Positions 23,028 to 34,102 of a stretch of DNA of 64,000 nt are shown here, in pieces (position 1 is the first letter of the stretch; each line of letters begins with the position of its first letter). Source of the DNA: Lophium mytilinum (taxonomy: Eukaryota > Ascomycota > Dothideomycetes > Mytilinidiales > Mytilinidiaceae). The position numbers and the translations under genes are program-made. The stretch lies in contig MU004184.1 in the NCBI GenBank assembly GCA_010093605.1, positions 2,203,615 through 2,267,614 on the forward strand. The letters run 5' to 3'. Below the pieces are notes generated by a model. The model was not told the origin of the DNA and did not search any database. It saw only the letters and a list, made by a program, of their open reading frames with translations.

Positions 23028-24254
23028 TTAGAACCTCTCCCTGGGCCCATTTCCGTGGTTTTCAAACAGATCCTCCAGATACGCGCTAGGTGCCCTTCCA
23101 CCCGGCACCTGTGTCCCACCCGGCAAGTTTAGACTCAGGTTGCTAGTACTTAGACCGCCGTGTCCGTAGACACCTCCCCCTAGCGTACCCGCAACACTGC
23201 TACGCGCATATCCAACGCTCTCGCCACGGCTGCCAGGTGGGCGGTCGTATGGGTTGCCCCTGCTAGGTGGTAGAGAGGGCGAGCCAGGAGGTGAAATGCC
23301 AACGGAGCGAGCACGGGAGTAGCCAGCTGCAGTCGGCCCCATAGAGAGAAGGGAGGAGGGGGGTCCGCCCGCGCCTCCAACGTGAGTGGTCTGGCCACCT
23401 GCGGCGGGTTGCGCGGCACCTGAGGCGTAGTAACCGGCTGGCAGATAGGAACTAGATCGGTTTGCGGCGGAGTGGAGACCGGCGCCGGCGGTGGGGGAGA
23501 AGAAGAGAGAGGACGACGGAGTAGGCTTCGGTGGTGTGCCGCTCGTGTTCACAGAGGAGAAGGGACGGGGCGGTTTCGAGTGTGGCGGGGGCGCAGCAGA
23601 GAGGCGGTCGAGAGACATGGTGGAAGATGCGCCGACCGCGGCGTAGAAGGATTTGCTCTTGCGATTGCCGCTGCCTGCGTTTGCGTATGCGCCCTTGGTC
23701 TCTGTGATGGCGAGGTGCTGGTTCATGGCTGCGCGCTTGACACTGCGATGGAGGGACCATGCAACCAGGCCACGCCAGGCCAGAATGGCCATGCCCATGA
23801 ATCCAAGAGCGGCGCCGACGCAGATGAACACGGTGCCATCTGGGAGGTTGGACTTTTGCATGAAGGAAGCCTTGGACAGGTCCGGGACAATGACAGTGGG
23901 TATGCCGGCACCCGCGATGGTCGGGAGGCCAGTCAAGTGGAACACGGACAAGCTCGTGGTGGTGGAGATGGCGGGACCGCTAGTTACTTGAAAGGTTTCG
24001 ACAGATCCAGTCGACGCCGCAGCAGATGAGGCTGCGGACGAGCCAACCGTTGTTTTTGCGGCCGCTGAAGCCGATGTGCTCGCAGCACTCGATGCCTGTG
24101 TCGACGATGCTCCTTTCCCACTAGGTGCCGCCACTGTGCTGAGGTTTGGGAGACCCGTGTCTGCGGCTTGGACGGCCGAGGCGGAGAGGAGGACGAGGAG
24201 GACGGATAAGAGAGCGGCCAGAGGCCCGAGTCCGGGCCCTTTGGAGAGCCTCAT
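23028..24254 (-). CDS. CSI2: Csi2-like membrane protein (chitin synthesis related)
   Basis: A single exon of 408 aa. The N terminus is a signal peptide (hydrophobic to about residue 30, VQAADTG), followed by a Ser/Ala/Thr-rich extracellular region likely to be O-glycosylated. The block PTIAGAGIPTVIVPD precedes MQKSNLPDGTVFICVGAALGF, which leads into a transmembrane helix, then WRGLVAWSLHRSVKRAA on the cytoplasmic side. The tail is Pro/Gly/Ser-rich and ends AYLEDLFENHGNGPRERF, a conserved terminus in Pezizomycotina Csi2 homologues. In yeast Csi2 is linked to chitin synthase 3 function at the bud neck and wall. That role is carried over from the family, not shown here. It is divergently placed with FCF1 across 646 bp. 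Confidence 0.85.
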   Translation of the reverse strand: MRLSKGPGLGPLAALLSVLLVLLSASAVQAADTGLPNLSTVAAPSGKGASSTQASSAASTSASAAAKTTVGSSAASSAAASTGSVETFQVTSGPAISTTTSLSVFHLTGLPTIAGAGIPTVIVPDLSKASFMQKSNLPDGTVFICVGAALGFMGMAILAWRGLVAWSLHRSVKRAAMNQHLAITETKGAYANAGSGNRKSKSFYAAVGASSTMSLDRLSAAPPPHSKPPRPFSSVNTSGTPPKPTPSSSLFFSPTAGAGLHSAANRSSSYLPAGYYASGAAQPAAGGQTTHVGGAGGPPSSLLSMGPTAAGYSRARSVGISPPGSPSLPPSRGNPYDRPPGSRGESVGYARSSVAGTLGGGVYGHGGLSTSNLSLNLPGGTQVPGGRAPSAYLEDLFENHGNGPRERF

Positions 24255-24900
24255 GGCGAAAAATAGGGTGTGGATACAGTCAATGCGATCGGTCGAGGAG
24301 CGAGAGAGGTGCTGCAGAGGTGACGGGGCAACGAGGGAGGCTGCGGTGGCAGTGTCTCAGGAGATGGGGGCTAAAGGCGTGGTCCGAAGCGAGAGGCGGT
24401 CCAGCGTGCAGCCGGATGAAACGAATGAATGACAGAATACAGTGGTGGCCTGGATGAGGTGGTGAAGACTGAGCCCGGCGTCCCAGCGGCTGTGCGAACG
24501 ATGGGGGAATGCAGGGGCAGTGGATCGCTGTGCGTCGTGTTGTTCTAGCGTGCCGAGCCAGCCAGGCGGCGCAACGAGAGAGCTGCTGGATTCGGCGGAG
24601 GTGATGATAGCGGAGTGATGATGCGGAGCGCGGCGACTCGAGAGCGAGTGCGAATGGCGAGCGAAGGCACAGCGGAGAGTGAATTGGTGAACTGGTGAAT
24701 TGGTGAAAGAGAAGGCTGTCTGCGCCTCCCTGTCACCTGCTGCTGTCGTCTTGTTTTGGCGTCCTTGCCTCCCGTTTCCATGGCGCTAGACTCACACGTG
24801 ATGCACTAGTAACGGATCAACCCCGGCCCGTGTCTTTTTTTAAAAAACATCGTCAACTGCCAAGCTCGACTTCATCGACACCACCCCGCCGCAGCACAAT
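24255..24900. promoter_or_regulatory. Divergent promoter region of CSI2 and FCF1
   Basis: 646 bp separates the CSI2 start (minus) from the FCF1 start (plus). A palindromic CACGTG lies at 24795-24800, about 100 bp before FCF1. A short direct repeat of GTGAATTGGTGAA units occurs near 24678-24708. The rest is G-rich on the plus strand nearer CSI2. Function is inferred from position only. Confidence 0.4.
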
Positions 24901-25809
24901 ATGGTAAGGCCCCCAATCCGCACTTTCAAGGGCCCCGCTGAATCCCCCAGGGCGTTGCAAAGAAGACGCGGAAGTTCGTGCAAGTTAAGCGCGTTATCGG
25001 CCAGCGCGATGCCCGACTGTAACAGCCCTCCGCTCCCGCCTGTCCCTCCTCCGCTCACATATACGCAGAAAAAAGAACCAGCTCGCTGGTGCCATTGAAG
25101 TCAAGAAGAAGGCAGACGAGCTCATCCGCGAAGTGCCCCAGCAATCCTCCGCCCTCTTCTTCCAGGCCAACACCGCCCTGGTCCCGCCGGTATAGAGCCT
25201 TACAGCTTTGTTTCTACATCCCATTTTCTTCTAACATTCGGTCGCAGTACAATGTCCTAGTTGACACCAACTTCCTCTCGCACACTGTCCGCGCCAAGCT
25301 GGAAATGCTGCCGAGCATCATGAATTGTCTCTATGCCAAAGCAACACCCATCATAACGGATTGCGTGTACGTGTCGTCCCCTCTCCGCCAAGGAAGTCAT
25401 GTTGGCTAATGTGCACGCCAGCATGGGTGAACTCGAGAGGCTAGGGCCGAAATACCGCATTGCCTTGAGGATTGCGAGGGACGAGAAATTGTGAGAAGAA
25501 TCTGAGTAGCATCGTTAGGCTTCAACCCGCTGATACGTCGTGTAGTGAGCGGCTTACATGCGACCACAAAGGCATCTATGCCGACGACTGCATTCATGAT
25601 CGGGTCGTCAAGCATCGAATCTACATTGTGGCTACCAATGACAGAGACTTGAAGCGGAGAATACGGAAGGTCCCTGGTGTACCTGTATGTGGCTCGCTGA
25701 ACGGAACTCTTCTATTGCTGCTAAAGCTGACCTGGCCCTCTAGATCATGTCCGTTGCTAAGGGCAAATATGTCATTGAGCGCCTACCCGATGCTCCTGAG
25801 GGCAAATGA
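24901..25809 (+). CDS. FCF1: FCF1, PIN-domain 18S rRNA processing factor
   Basis: Seven exons: 24901-24903, 24951-25018, 25069-25189, 25248-25366, 25422-25490, 25546-25684 and 25744-25809. They close in phase to 194 aa; yeast Fcf1 is 189. The first coding exon is the ATG alone, followed at once by a GTAAGG donor; the next exon begins [20 protein letters not shown]. The PIN domain shows acidic positions in VDTNF, DCVMGELE, YADDC and [18 protein letters not shown], the nuclease-type metal cluster. Fcf1 acts in the SSU processome at early 18S rRNA cleavage sites in the nucleolus. Intron density (six introns in 0.9 kb) is the highest in the window. Confidence 0.95.
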
Positions 25810-26070
25810 TGGATAAAAGTATGGTCTCATTTACTGCATAGCGAGGCGTTGGGTGTCAGATTCGCAAAAGTGCATTGTCAACCGTCGGTGTTCACATGGT
25901 TCCTTGAGGTTTGATATGAATAGATTATCATGGAATCATCCGCTCCAAGAAGAGAATAGTTATCAGGGGTTGGTGTCTACATGCCGCCCATCTCTACTTC
26001 ACACGGGGCTCTAATTTACTACACGTATACACCTAATTTTACTGCATGTACATTCGCCTCCTGCAGCAGC

Positions 26071-27183
26071 TTAGCCGTGGCACGGAAAGTCAGATGACTC
26101 TTCGGCCGCAACCTTTTCCACATCGACACCGCGTTTCCACGTAGCTCGCTCTTTCTTTTCTATTTTCGCCATGGAAGTAACCGTACTGCTGTAGAAGTCC
26201 ATGAACTCACACAGTTCAAGCAAGAAGGGAAAATCTATCTTCTGTTCGACCCTTAAATGCCCGTTCGAGGCTTCCTGGCAATGGTATCTCTGCCGCAGCC
26301 TTCGGTGTATCTTGAATGCTGGCGCCGGACTGTCCACCATAAACTGGCGATCTGGGGTTTCTAAGCGAGGATGGAGGTTGGAGAGGTTGACAGAGACTTC
26401 CAGATCTGAAGCACTAGCTAGTAGGTCCAGTGGAGATAGAACAGCACGCTCATTGATGGCTGACCAGGATGACTTGTCTTCGTGGTCTAGCCATATACGA
26501 AGTTTCCGAGGGGACTTCAAATGAGTAATGGCTGGGAAAAGTTGCAACCATGCAGCCAACTGCGATTCCTCGCCCGCTTTTAATGCCCCGACGGGCGTGA
26601 CATCAGGGACAGAGGTGGCTGGATCCAGGTCTTCGTGTTCCTTGAAGTCTGCCAGGGGAAGCCTTACGGTAATGTCTAACACTTTGATACATGGGAGGAC
26701 GGGAACCAGAAAACCTGAAGTGGATAGCACTCTAGAGGAGGAGATGTCCGTACTATGGTGCAAGCAGCGAAGGGTGTCAAGGTCTATGATGTTAAACACT
26801 GCTAGCTCAGCTAAATGCCCAACGACGTCGACATACCTATAAAAGCCGCGAGAGGGATAAGCAGGCGTTGCTTAAACGGGCAGTGCCCACTTACATTCTT
26901 TTGCAAACAAGGAGAACATCTCGGATAAGGCCACAAGTGTCATCTGGGCCCATATTTGATCTGACCGGCCCTTGGAAGATGTCTCCCCACGTGCATAGCC
27001 ATCGTCGTTCTCCTCCCATGGTGGTGCGATGCAGTCTAATAGGTTGACATTGCCCTCTCGAAGAAGTATATGTACTTGCTTGGGGATGATAATAGCGTAA
27101 ATGGCGCGGCAGATATCATATGGCGCAAGAAGAAATTGACTTCTTAGTTGAGGGCTGATTAATCCGTGTATAGTGGATGACAT
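26071..27183 (-). CDS. DUF7730/F-box-like hypothetical protein
   Basis: Two exons, 27183-26895 and 26810 (or 26798) to 26071, give about 342 aa. The donor GTAAGT is clear. Two acceptors 12 nt apart (TTTAG and GCAG) both keep frame. The N terminus (SPQLRSQFLLAPYDICRAIYAIIIPKQVHI) looks like the short F-box-like opening of the abundant Dothideomycete proteins annotated with DUF7730 or F-box domains. It is followed by a Leu-rich, partly repetitive region with LDITVRLPL and SDLEVSVNLSNL strands. No enzyme motif is present. It sits at the edge of the AT-rich block and may be fast evolving. Assignment to the family is by general resemblance. Confidence 0.65.
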
Positions 27184-27454
27184 ACTGACTTAGTAGACAA
27201 GTGCGAGGTACAGTAGCAGTAAGGGGCAACGTGTGATTTATTAATGAGCCAAGATAAAAGATAGTAATTTGAAGGCGGCATAGCATGCGGCAAGATTGGC
27301 ACAGATTAGGCGCTCTGTTTAGAGTATTAGGTATGTAAACATTAAATGCTTTCTATTTGCTATATGGAGTAACTGATAAAAGCTAGCTATAACGCGACTA
27401 GACATACTAAGTAACATGCCTTACACTGTTAATTTTAATGCTATATACCTTCTG

Positions 27455-28225
27455 TAAGGATTACAATAGCATAAGCGTTATATCATTACGCATAATAGGC
27501 TCAAAAGCCTTCAAACGGAACGAAACCGTGAACGTTTGAACGTGATACAACAAACGTTAGATAACGTTACAAGAACGTTAGAGAAACGTTTTATAATGCA
27601 TTAAATGCTGTATATATACAACTCCGTTGCTGTTGATGTAGAATAGAACTTAAGCAATACAATGCCTATCTATCTATCTATCTATCTATTCTCCCATCGA
27701 CTCTATACCTTTGACACCTTCTACCTATTACTTTACTAGTAAGGTGCCTTAATATATATAATAGTTTAGTCCTTATAAACTTTCTTTTTATAGCTATAAA
27801 CGAATATCAAGAATAGCTTATAATTACTAGGTATTTATTAAAGACTTTAGGTTTAGAAGGCGTTAAGAGTAGAACTAGAGATAAAACATAGATATATACT
27901 ACTTAGAAAATATGCGCCTTGCTTGCAGCTTTTATGCTAAATTAAATAGGTAATTAACTGTTCAAGGTATAGAGTTAAGGTGAGAATAGATGGATAGATA
28001 GATAGAAATTGTATTGCTTAAGTTCTATTCTATATTGACAGCAGCGGAGTATATACATAGCATTTGATGCATTATTAAATGTTTCTCTAACGTTCTTGTA
28101 ACGTTATCTAACGTTTGTTGTGTTCCGTTTAAAGGCTTACGGTTTTGTCCAATTTAAAGGCTTTTGAGTCTAATAGATTATGCGTAAGGTTACAACGCTT
28201 ATACTATGATAAAACTTACATTAAC
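27455..28225. mobile_element. Non-autonomous inverted-repeat element (MITE-like), RIP-decayed
   Basis: The left arm (about 27455-27710) and right arm (about 27965-28225) are inverted copies of about 250 bp. Shared blocks include TTACGCATAAT, CAAACGTTAGATAACGTTAC, ATAGAACTTAAGCAATACAA and CTCTATACCTTTGA (right arm in reverse complement). Each arm carries a short TATC tract at its inner side. The roughly 255-bp centre has no ORF. A diverged copy of the left arm recurs at 38548-38820. The outer boundaries are approximate and no target duplication was established. Confidence 0.75.
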
Positions 28226-28499
28226 ATCTTCTTAAAATACGTTTGCTAGAACTTTTATAGAAATAAAATTATAATATTCTTAAGCTTTTATAACCTAATT
28301 AGCTATTTCTCTATAAATAAAGATAGAGCGCTAGAATGACTTCTTAGGCTACTGTAACTAATATAAGTGCTAGAAAAAAGGTTATATACTAACTAAGAAG
28401 ATAAATATTAATAATAGACTAGTACTAGTGATAGTTTGCTTTATAAGTAAGAACCTTTTAATAGGAAGAAAGCCTATTCTCTATTTCCTCTAAAAGAAT

Positions 28500-28760
28500 A
28501 GATAGTTATATATCTATATAAATAGATAGATAAATAGATAGATAGATAGATAGATAGATAGGTAGATAGATATATAGATAGATACATAGATACATAGATA
28601 TATAGATATATAGATAGATACATAGATACACAGATACATAGATATATAGATATATAGATATATAGATACATAGATATATAGATACATAGATACATAGATA
28701 CATAGATACATAGATACATAGATAGATATATAAATAGATAGATATATAGATATATAGAGA
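28500..28760. repeat. Compound GATA / GATACA / GATATA microsatellite
   Basis: About 260 bp of tetra- and hexanucleotide units: GATA repeats first, then interleaved ACATAG and ATATAG units. All minus-strand frames are open and read YLCIYVSM-type strings, which is an artefact of the repeat and not coding. Confidence 0.9.
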
Positions 28761-29929
28761 AACAGGAAAAGTATTATATATATATAAAGAGACTATACGT
28801 AGTAGTAGTGTATGTAGTAATATAGATTAATACTTATGTATAAGCGGCATATAGTTAGCAATCATTCCTCTTCTTAATTATAGGGGTTAGCAATTTATTA
28901 TACATTACTTTTCCTTCTTGCAAAGTCTGCCCTAGATAGTATAAAGGCTACAGCCTTATCTTTAAAATTATATAAGTTAGGTTATTACCTTCTACTCTCT
29001 CTCTTTCTATAGTAAATATTAATATATGTACTAGGACGTGTTCTACCTTTTTTATACCCTGCGTAAAGCTATATAGTTCTTCTAGAATATAGCATTACCC
29101 TAATAAGTTTATAGTAATATACATCTATAACCTGTTAAATATCGGGCTATATCCTGTTTAGCAGTTAACTTACAGGATTCTCTTTCACGCCTGGGACTCA
29201 GGGAAAGAAACCTGGACTCAAGGTGGGTAACAATCTTGCCTTAGCAAATGTTTACACGCAATTTAATTAAGCTATAACTCCCTATTGCCTAGGTTCTATA
29301 CACACTTTTTATACCTCGAGGTTATTTCCCTAGTGGCCAATTTTAAAATAGTGAGATTAGAGTCAAGCTAAGTACTGTATAGGCGAGCTGTATGGGCGAA
29401 GCTGGACTAGTCTCTTATCTCCCTCTTTTTAGAAACATATTAAACTAAGTTCAAGCAATAGTTGACTTAACTATTGCCCATTTAGACACATACATAACCG
29501 GATAAAGATGGGGGTGGTGGTCCCTACAGAACCCCCCGCTTCAATGAACCAAATGTATGATTCGAAGACAGTCACTACCCCACCCGTAGAACGCAGGTGA
29601 TCCAGTTGCAGATTGGATGCAAAGAAATAGGGTTGAAATAGCCTGATAGGGCGGAAGGAAATCAAAGTCTATCGTGCTATCCTGTCCGTGCTCTAGAAGA
29701 TGTGTCTATAAGAATTCGAGTGGAAACAAAGGGAGAAGAACCCCCTGAGGGCCGCAATCGTTTCTGACCCTCAAGGTTGACATCCAGGCCACACAAAGTC
29801 AATGCTACTATGCCCAACAACCCACACACACTCCTGTCCAGAATAACTCAATTAGGGTATCCTATGCAGCTCCGAAACCTCACCAGACTTTCCTCCTACC
29901 ACGATTCTCGGGGGTCGGTGAGAACATCT

Positions 29930-31476
29930 TCAAGCTGAAACAGCCGCATGAATCCCCCCATGGGGGTGGCCCCGAGATGCACTTTGTTGAGCATGCTGTT
30001 GCGCAACAACCTCTCGGGCATAAAACTCGACTAGCATCGTACCATAAGCCTCCATCTCTTCCAAAGGTACAGCAAGCCGAAAATCGTTTAGTAGGAGAAA
30101 CTGCAATTCCAGATGGTTCAGCTCAATTAACGGCAAACCTCCAACCTAAAAAATGTAAGTATGAATTCAGAGATGATGGAAGGTCCTGAGCTGCTTGCCT
30201 TTGCGTATCTTGAATTTGTGTAGAAGACGTCTGAGAAGAATTTGCTAGCGCACGTCACCCCAGCAATCACCAACCGGTGAATATTAAAGCTGTCAACGAC
30301 AAAGAAGTGTGATAGGTTGTAAGGGTCAGACTCCAGTGCGGGTTCGATGTGATGGGGAGGGGATGGTGGATGAGCTTCTTGAATCCCGGGTTCAGCAGGT
30401 TTCCCCAGAGATCCTGACGGCGGAGGTGTGGCTGCTTGGGCTAATTGTGAGCTGGCATGTGGAGAAGAGTGCCCTGTTAAGTGGGCGGAAGAAATGGAGC
30501 TGTGTCGACTACCTTCACCGGCCTGTACACGCTCCAAGGACTGTTGATTGGCTTGTCGTAAACTTTGCATGGGCCCGGAATTGACTCTTTCGGTCATCCT
30601 GTCAAAGTACACTAAGAGGCTTAGGAAGACTTCGTATGTCGTCGGACAATATTTATGTATCCGACTCAAATAGCTCAAGATCGAGATGCTTGGCACGTTT
30701 TTTCCATGGAAAGCTAATACGCTCGTGGTCTGCGGGCTGAGACCTGTCGTCCCTTCGGGAGGCGGAATTTGTCGATGCAAATGTTCATGTTGCCTGTCGT
30801 TCGTCGTTGTTATCTTTGTTAACAAGCCAGCTACCATCTCAATTATGTCTGTAACCGGCATTTCACTAATTTCATACTGAGGGCCAACGTCATTCGGGTC
30901 TCGCCGCTGTCGCCGCGATAACGACCTTGTCTGTGAGAAGGGGCTCGATTCATCGGTTGCAAAGCTCTGTATATGGGACAGGCTTTTCACTTTTATCCGC
31001 CGCGGAGAAGCGGCGACGGATTCAGCAGGTGATCGCAGAGGGTTCACTGGTGAGTGCTGGGTGGAGGAGGGCGTTGTAGAAGGTATCGGCCGAGGATTGG
31101 CGAACGCATTCGCGTTTTGAGTAAAGGTAGGTGTTTGTTGCTGGGAGTGAGGCCTGAAACGCGGGCTAGGCGGCGGCTGTTGTGCCTGCTGAGTGGTGGT
31201 AATTTGTGGTGGTACCTCCCCGGCGCCTCGATGCTGCTGTGCATAAGAAGCGGGAGTCTCTGGGCCAGATGTGCCTTCTACGGGCTCTGCCATGGGGGTG
31301 TCTGCGGCCACGCGTGACGGCGGGTTTGCAGTCGCTTGCGGCGACGGACGCAATGGTGCTTGCGAATGGTGGATCGAGACTGCGGGGGATTCCTGCGGCT
31401 GGTGATGCGCGTTGGCACCAAACATGGTGTTGTGGAAGTGGAGTCCTCCAACCTCGCTGAGCACGACGGATCCCAT
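29930..31476 (-). CDS. Pho80/Pcl-type cyclin with GC-AG intron
   Basis: Exons 31476-30199 and 30145-29930 give 497 aa. The intron starts GCAAGC and ends TTTAG (53 nt). No GT is available at the junction, and splicing restores RYAKVGGLPLIELNHLE, a hallmark of the family. The first 200 residues are Pro/Gln/Ser-rich and disordered. The cyclin box begins near residue 203 (VTDIIEMVAGLLTKI) and includes YLSRIHKYCPTTYEVFLSLLVYFDRM. A low-complexity insert of about 70 residues follows, then FFVVDSFNIHRLVIAGVTCASKFFSDVFY. Such cyclins partner a Pho85-type CDK in phosphate or carbon signalling. An open frame continues upstream of the chosen ATG to an AG (CTAG) at 31491, so a further 5' exon is possible. 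Confidence 0.88.
30146..30198 (-). other. GC-AG intron in the cyclin gene
   Basis: The donor AAG|GCAAGC is the consensus GC donor, perfectly complementary to U1 except at the second intron base. The acceptor is TTTTTTAG. The intron is 53 nt, and exon phase and cyclin conservation fix both ends. Confidence 0.85.
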
Positions 31477-32733
31477 TCCAGCCGCGGTGTCTAGCAAAGA
31501 TTAGGGAATACGGTCAGCCTATGCACGACGCGGCAGCTACGCAGCTCGTGCGGAAGGAGAATGGACTCGACGAGGCCGCGGGGGCGGGCGATGGCAAATC
31601 GAGGGGGGGCTTGGAGGGGAGGTTGAGCACACTGCTGGAATATCGCGCTCGCATCAAAGCAGCGGAGACGGCGACGCGACGGGGCGGGCGCGACGCGGGT
31701 CGGCGGCTGAGTGGAATGGAGGGCAAGGCCGGTGGAATCGAGGCAGCGCCTGAACAGAGTTGGGGGCCGTGTTGTGGAGAGCGAGGAGGAGGCTGTTGGT
31801 GATGCGATAAGAGCCGCCACGCCGGAACTGCGCACTGCAACGAGAGAGGCGCCTCCCGTCTGTTGCTGGCACTCCTGGACTGATGCTGCCGTAGCCAAAG
31901 CGAATTGGACGGCAAGGCCGGGCTGCACGTGAAAAGGGCGATGTTCTGTCCGGCGATGTGGAGTGCGGTGTCGAGACGGACGTCAAGTCGACATTGGGTT
32001 TGGAGGGGGGCTCGCGTCATAAAGATAGGAGCGCCACGATTATTGTCTTTGTGCGACCTCACTCCCTGCCCGCCCGCTGCACAGCTGTTTCGTCCTGCAC
32101 AGAGAGGCAGCGCTTCTACAATGCGTCAGACCGCCTGTCCTGAGCCCACTGGAAGCCCATTCTGAGCCCATACCTCGCACTGACGACGAAGAAGCAAAAC
32201 GCACCCCACGCGGATTCCTTTGTTACTAGGCAGGGGGCCTTCCGACTCCGAGTCCTTGCCCAGACGCCAGAGCGAGGCTGAGCAGCTGCTGGCCTCAAAG
32301 CCCACCAATTGGCTCGTTTAAAGATGTAATGAAGCACTGCATGATAGCAGACATTCGAGCATCGCAGTAGCTTGGCAGCGACGAAGGTAACTTGAGTCAC
32401 GATTGACTATTGCGATCTCTCGTTGTATCTAGCTATGTACTCTTCTGTCACTCTTCCTAGTGCTCTTCTATCCTACTAGCAGTGTTTAGAGTTATTCCCC
32501 AAGTCGAAAACACCTCTTTTTGTAGCCCAGTAAGTCTGTGAAAGGTTTGCAACTATGAGCGCCGATGTCTTCCAGAGTATGCAAGTAGCTCAGCACCTTG
32601 TCGTTAGCAGATAAAGTGTATACAGAGCTATGCTGAGGCACTGCATGCATGTAGAGTCTGGCTGATCTACTAAACCGACTCCAGGACGCCAAAAGCGGCA
32701 CTCAAGCAATCCATCCCATGCCCCCAAGCTCCA
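31477..32733. other. Intergenic, cyclin upstream / PRE3 downstream
   Basis: 1.26 kb. The part from 31500 to 32130 is GC-rich with long overlapping frames on both strands (up to 182 codons), probably leader and promoter of the cyclin gene. The part from 32130 to 32733 shows nothing recognisable and includes the PRE3 3' flank. Confidence 0.45.
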
Positions 32734-33636
32734 TTAATTCGTTCCAGGCCCCTTGTACTGCTGATCCGGCAGATACAAGTGACGGTTTGCACCCTTCGCC
32801 GTCAGAACCACCATCCGAATCACACCTCCCGAGCTGCCGTCCCACTTGATAGCTTCTTGCAGGGCACCCTTGACGAAGTTCACGCCCTCCGCCTCTGTCA
32901 TGTTGTCCTTCCAGTTAGCATCGCAGTAACCGTAGATGTACGTCGACCCCGAGCCACCAATGGCGTAGGGCTGCTTGTGTAAGGAGCCGCCTAGAGGAAT
33001 CGAGTACACCTGGCCTCCATGCCTGCTGTCGTAGCCCGCAATGATCATGCCCGCCCTGTAGTAGTATCAACACCTGCTGTTTCGCGAAACACATATCCGG
33101 GATCCACCTACGTCAACTGGTCCTTGTTGTCGTAGCACAGCTCTTGGAACATTGCTGCGGCTGTCTGTGTTGTCGGGGGCTCGTCGTTCGTAATACCGTA
33201 CATGCCCAGATGATAGTGCACAATGTCTGCGACGGCCTGAGTGTCGGCTGCGGAGCCTGATCGACAGCACCATATCGTGTCGTGGACTTGAGTGAGCTTG
33301 TCCGTGACTCGATTCGCGATGTATGCGCCGGTTGTTGTTCTGCTATCCGCCCCTAATATGACGCCATCTCTGAAGTTGATGGCCATGCTATCCAAGTGTC
33401 AATGTCCTGAGCGAAAGCAAACGGCGGATGCGGTCGAAGGTTGGCCTTACATGGACGTTCCTAGACTACAGCACTGGTCAACAATTATCCCTTCCGACGA
33501 GGTGTGATGCCTTACTTCACCTCTCCTGTCTTCAGGTGGTTCATGTCGATATGGATGCCATCTGCAATTCATGAGCTCCAAGCCTCCTCGAGTTGCACCC
33601 ACACTTACCTTCTCCGAGCATACCGGTGGGCTGCAT
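32734..33636 (-). CDS. PRE3: 20S proteasome subunit beta-1 (caspase-like)
   Basis: Five exons, 33636-33609, 33561-33516, 33465-33451 (15 nt), 33387-33112 and 33055-32734, give 228 aa in perfect phase. It forms the beta-1 site of the 20S core, cleaving after acidic residues. A 27-residue propeptide ends LKTGEVNLG. Autocleavage would expose Thr28, followed by SIMAINF. The catalytic Asp17 and Lys33 (mature numbering) are present in GADSRT and VTDKLT. Further matches are [14 protein letters not shown] and [12 protein letters not shown]. The Thr codon lies inside the 15-nt exon. The start was chosen because upstream frames hit a stop with no ATG, and [14 protein letters not shown] resembles the yeast propeptide. 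Confidence 0.95.
33451..33465 (-). other. PRE3: 15-nt microexon carrying the PRE3 catalytic Thr
   Basis: The minus strand reads TCTAGGAACGTCCAT between TGTAG and GTAAGG. With the split flanking codons it encodes N-L-G-T-S-I. Skipping keeps frame but would delete Gly-Thr, giving an inactive subunit. Confidence 0.88.
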
Positions 33637-34102
33637 GGCGACGAAAGTCTCGGGCGATGTAGCTGTATTGGTAGTTTGGGAAGGGCTATATTGCGGCGGT
33701 GGAGGAACAGTAGGATGGAAGTCGTTGTTGGAAAGGTTGGAGTCCGCAGGCAACGCAGGATGCGCGTCTGCGTGAAGTCGAGCAAGCGGGTCCTAGCTTC
33801 GGCTACACGTGACCGCAGCACATAGAGCCCCAGTCTCTCCCCAGTCTGTCTTTTGTGCCACAGAGTGGCCGCCCAGTGAATGAAGTTGAGCACTGTCCAG
33901 CAGTCTTCTTGACACCAGCCCGGAGGACCCTGTGCATGGGCGAGTGTCTACAAAAGCTGTCGTCTTCCTACTCGGAATAGAGCTAGCACCTCCGCTTTTA
34001 GTCGAAGCAGGTGTATCTCTAGGTACTTCGTACCTCGTCCACCGCTTCTTCTTGTTCACCCATCATACCTCTCAATAGATTCCACAGAACCTTACAGCCG
34101 CC
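33637..34102. promoter_or_regulatory. Divergent promoter of PRE3 and BEM46-type hydrolase
   Basis: 466 bp between start codons. CACGTGAC is at 33806-33813. No clear TATA box is present on either side. Regulation is inferred from position only. Confidence 0.4.

Larger units (their letters stand above)
27184..29700. other. AT-rich, RIP-like repeat block 1
   Basis: GC falls sharply, TA dinucleotides dominate and stop codons fill all frames. This is the pattern expected of repeat-induced point mutation. The block contains the inverted-repeat element at 27455-28225 and the microsatellite at 28500-28760. Between 28790 and 29160 there is only decayed AT-rich sequence. From 29160 composition rises again toward the cyclin 3' flank. 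Confidence 0.7.

Noticed and set aside
26820-26894. Splicing of the DUF7730-like gene at TATAG (26836 region)
   Set aside because: That acceptor puts exon 2 in the wrong frame and stops within eight codons. The acceptors at 26811 or 26799 keep frame.
28474-28719. Three overlapping minus-strand frames reading YLCIYVSM-like strings
   Set aside because: They are translations of the GATA/GATACA microsatellite in three registers; no real gene has this structure.
31514-32062. 182-codon minus-strand ORF upstream of the cyclin
   Set aside because: GC-rich leader DNA gives long frames in several registers on both strands. No conserved block was seen, and it does not join the cyclin in a convincing way.
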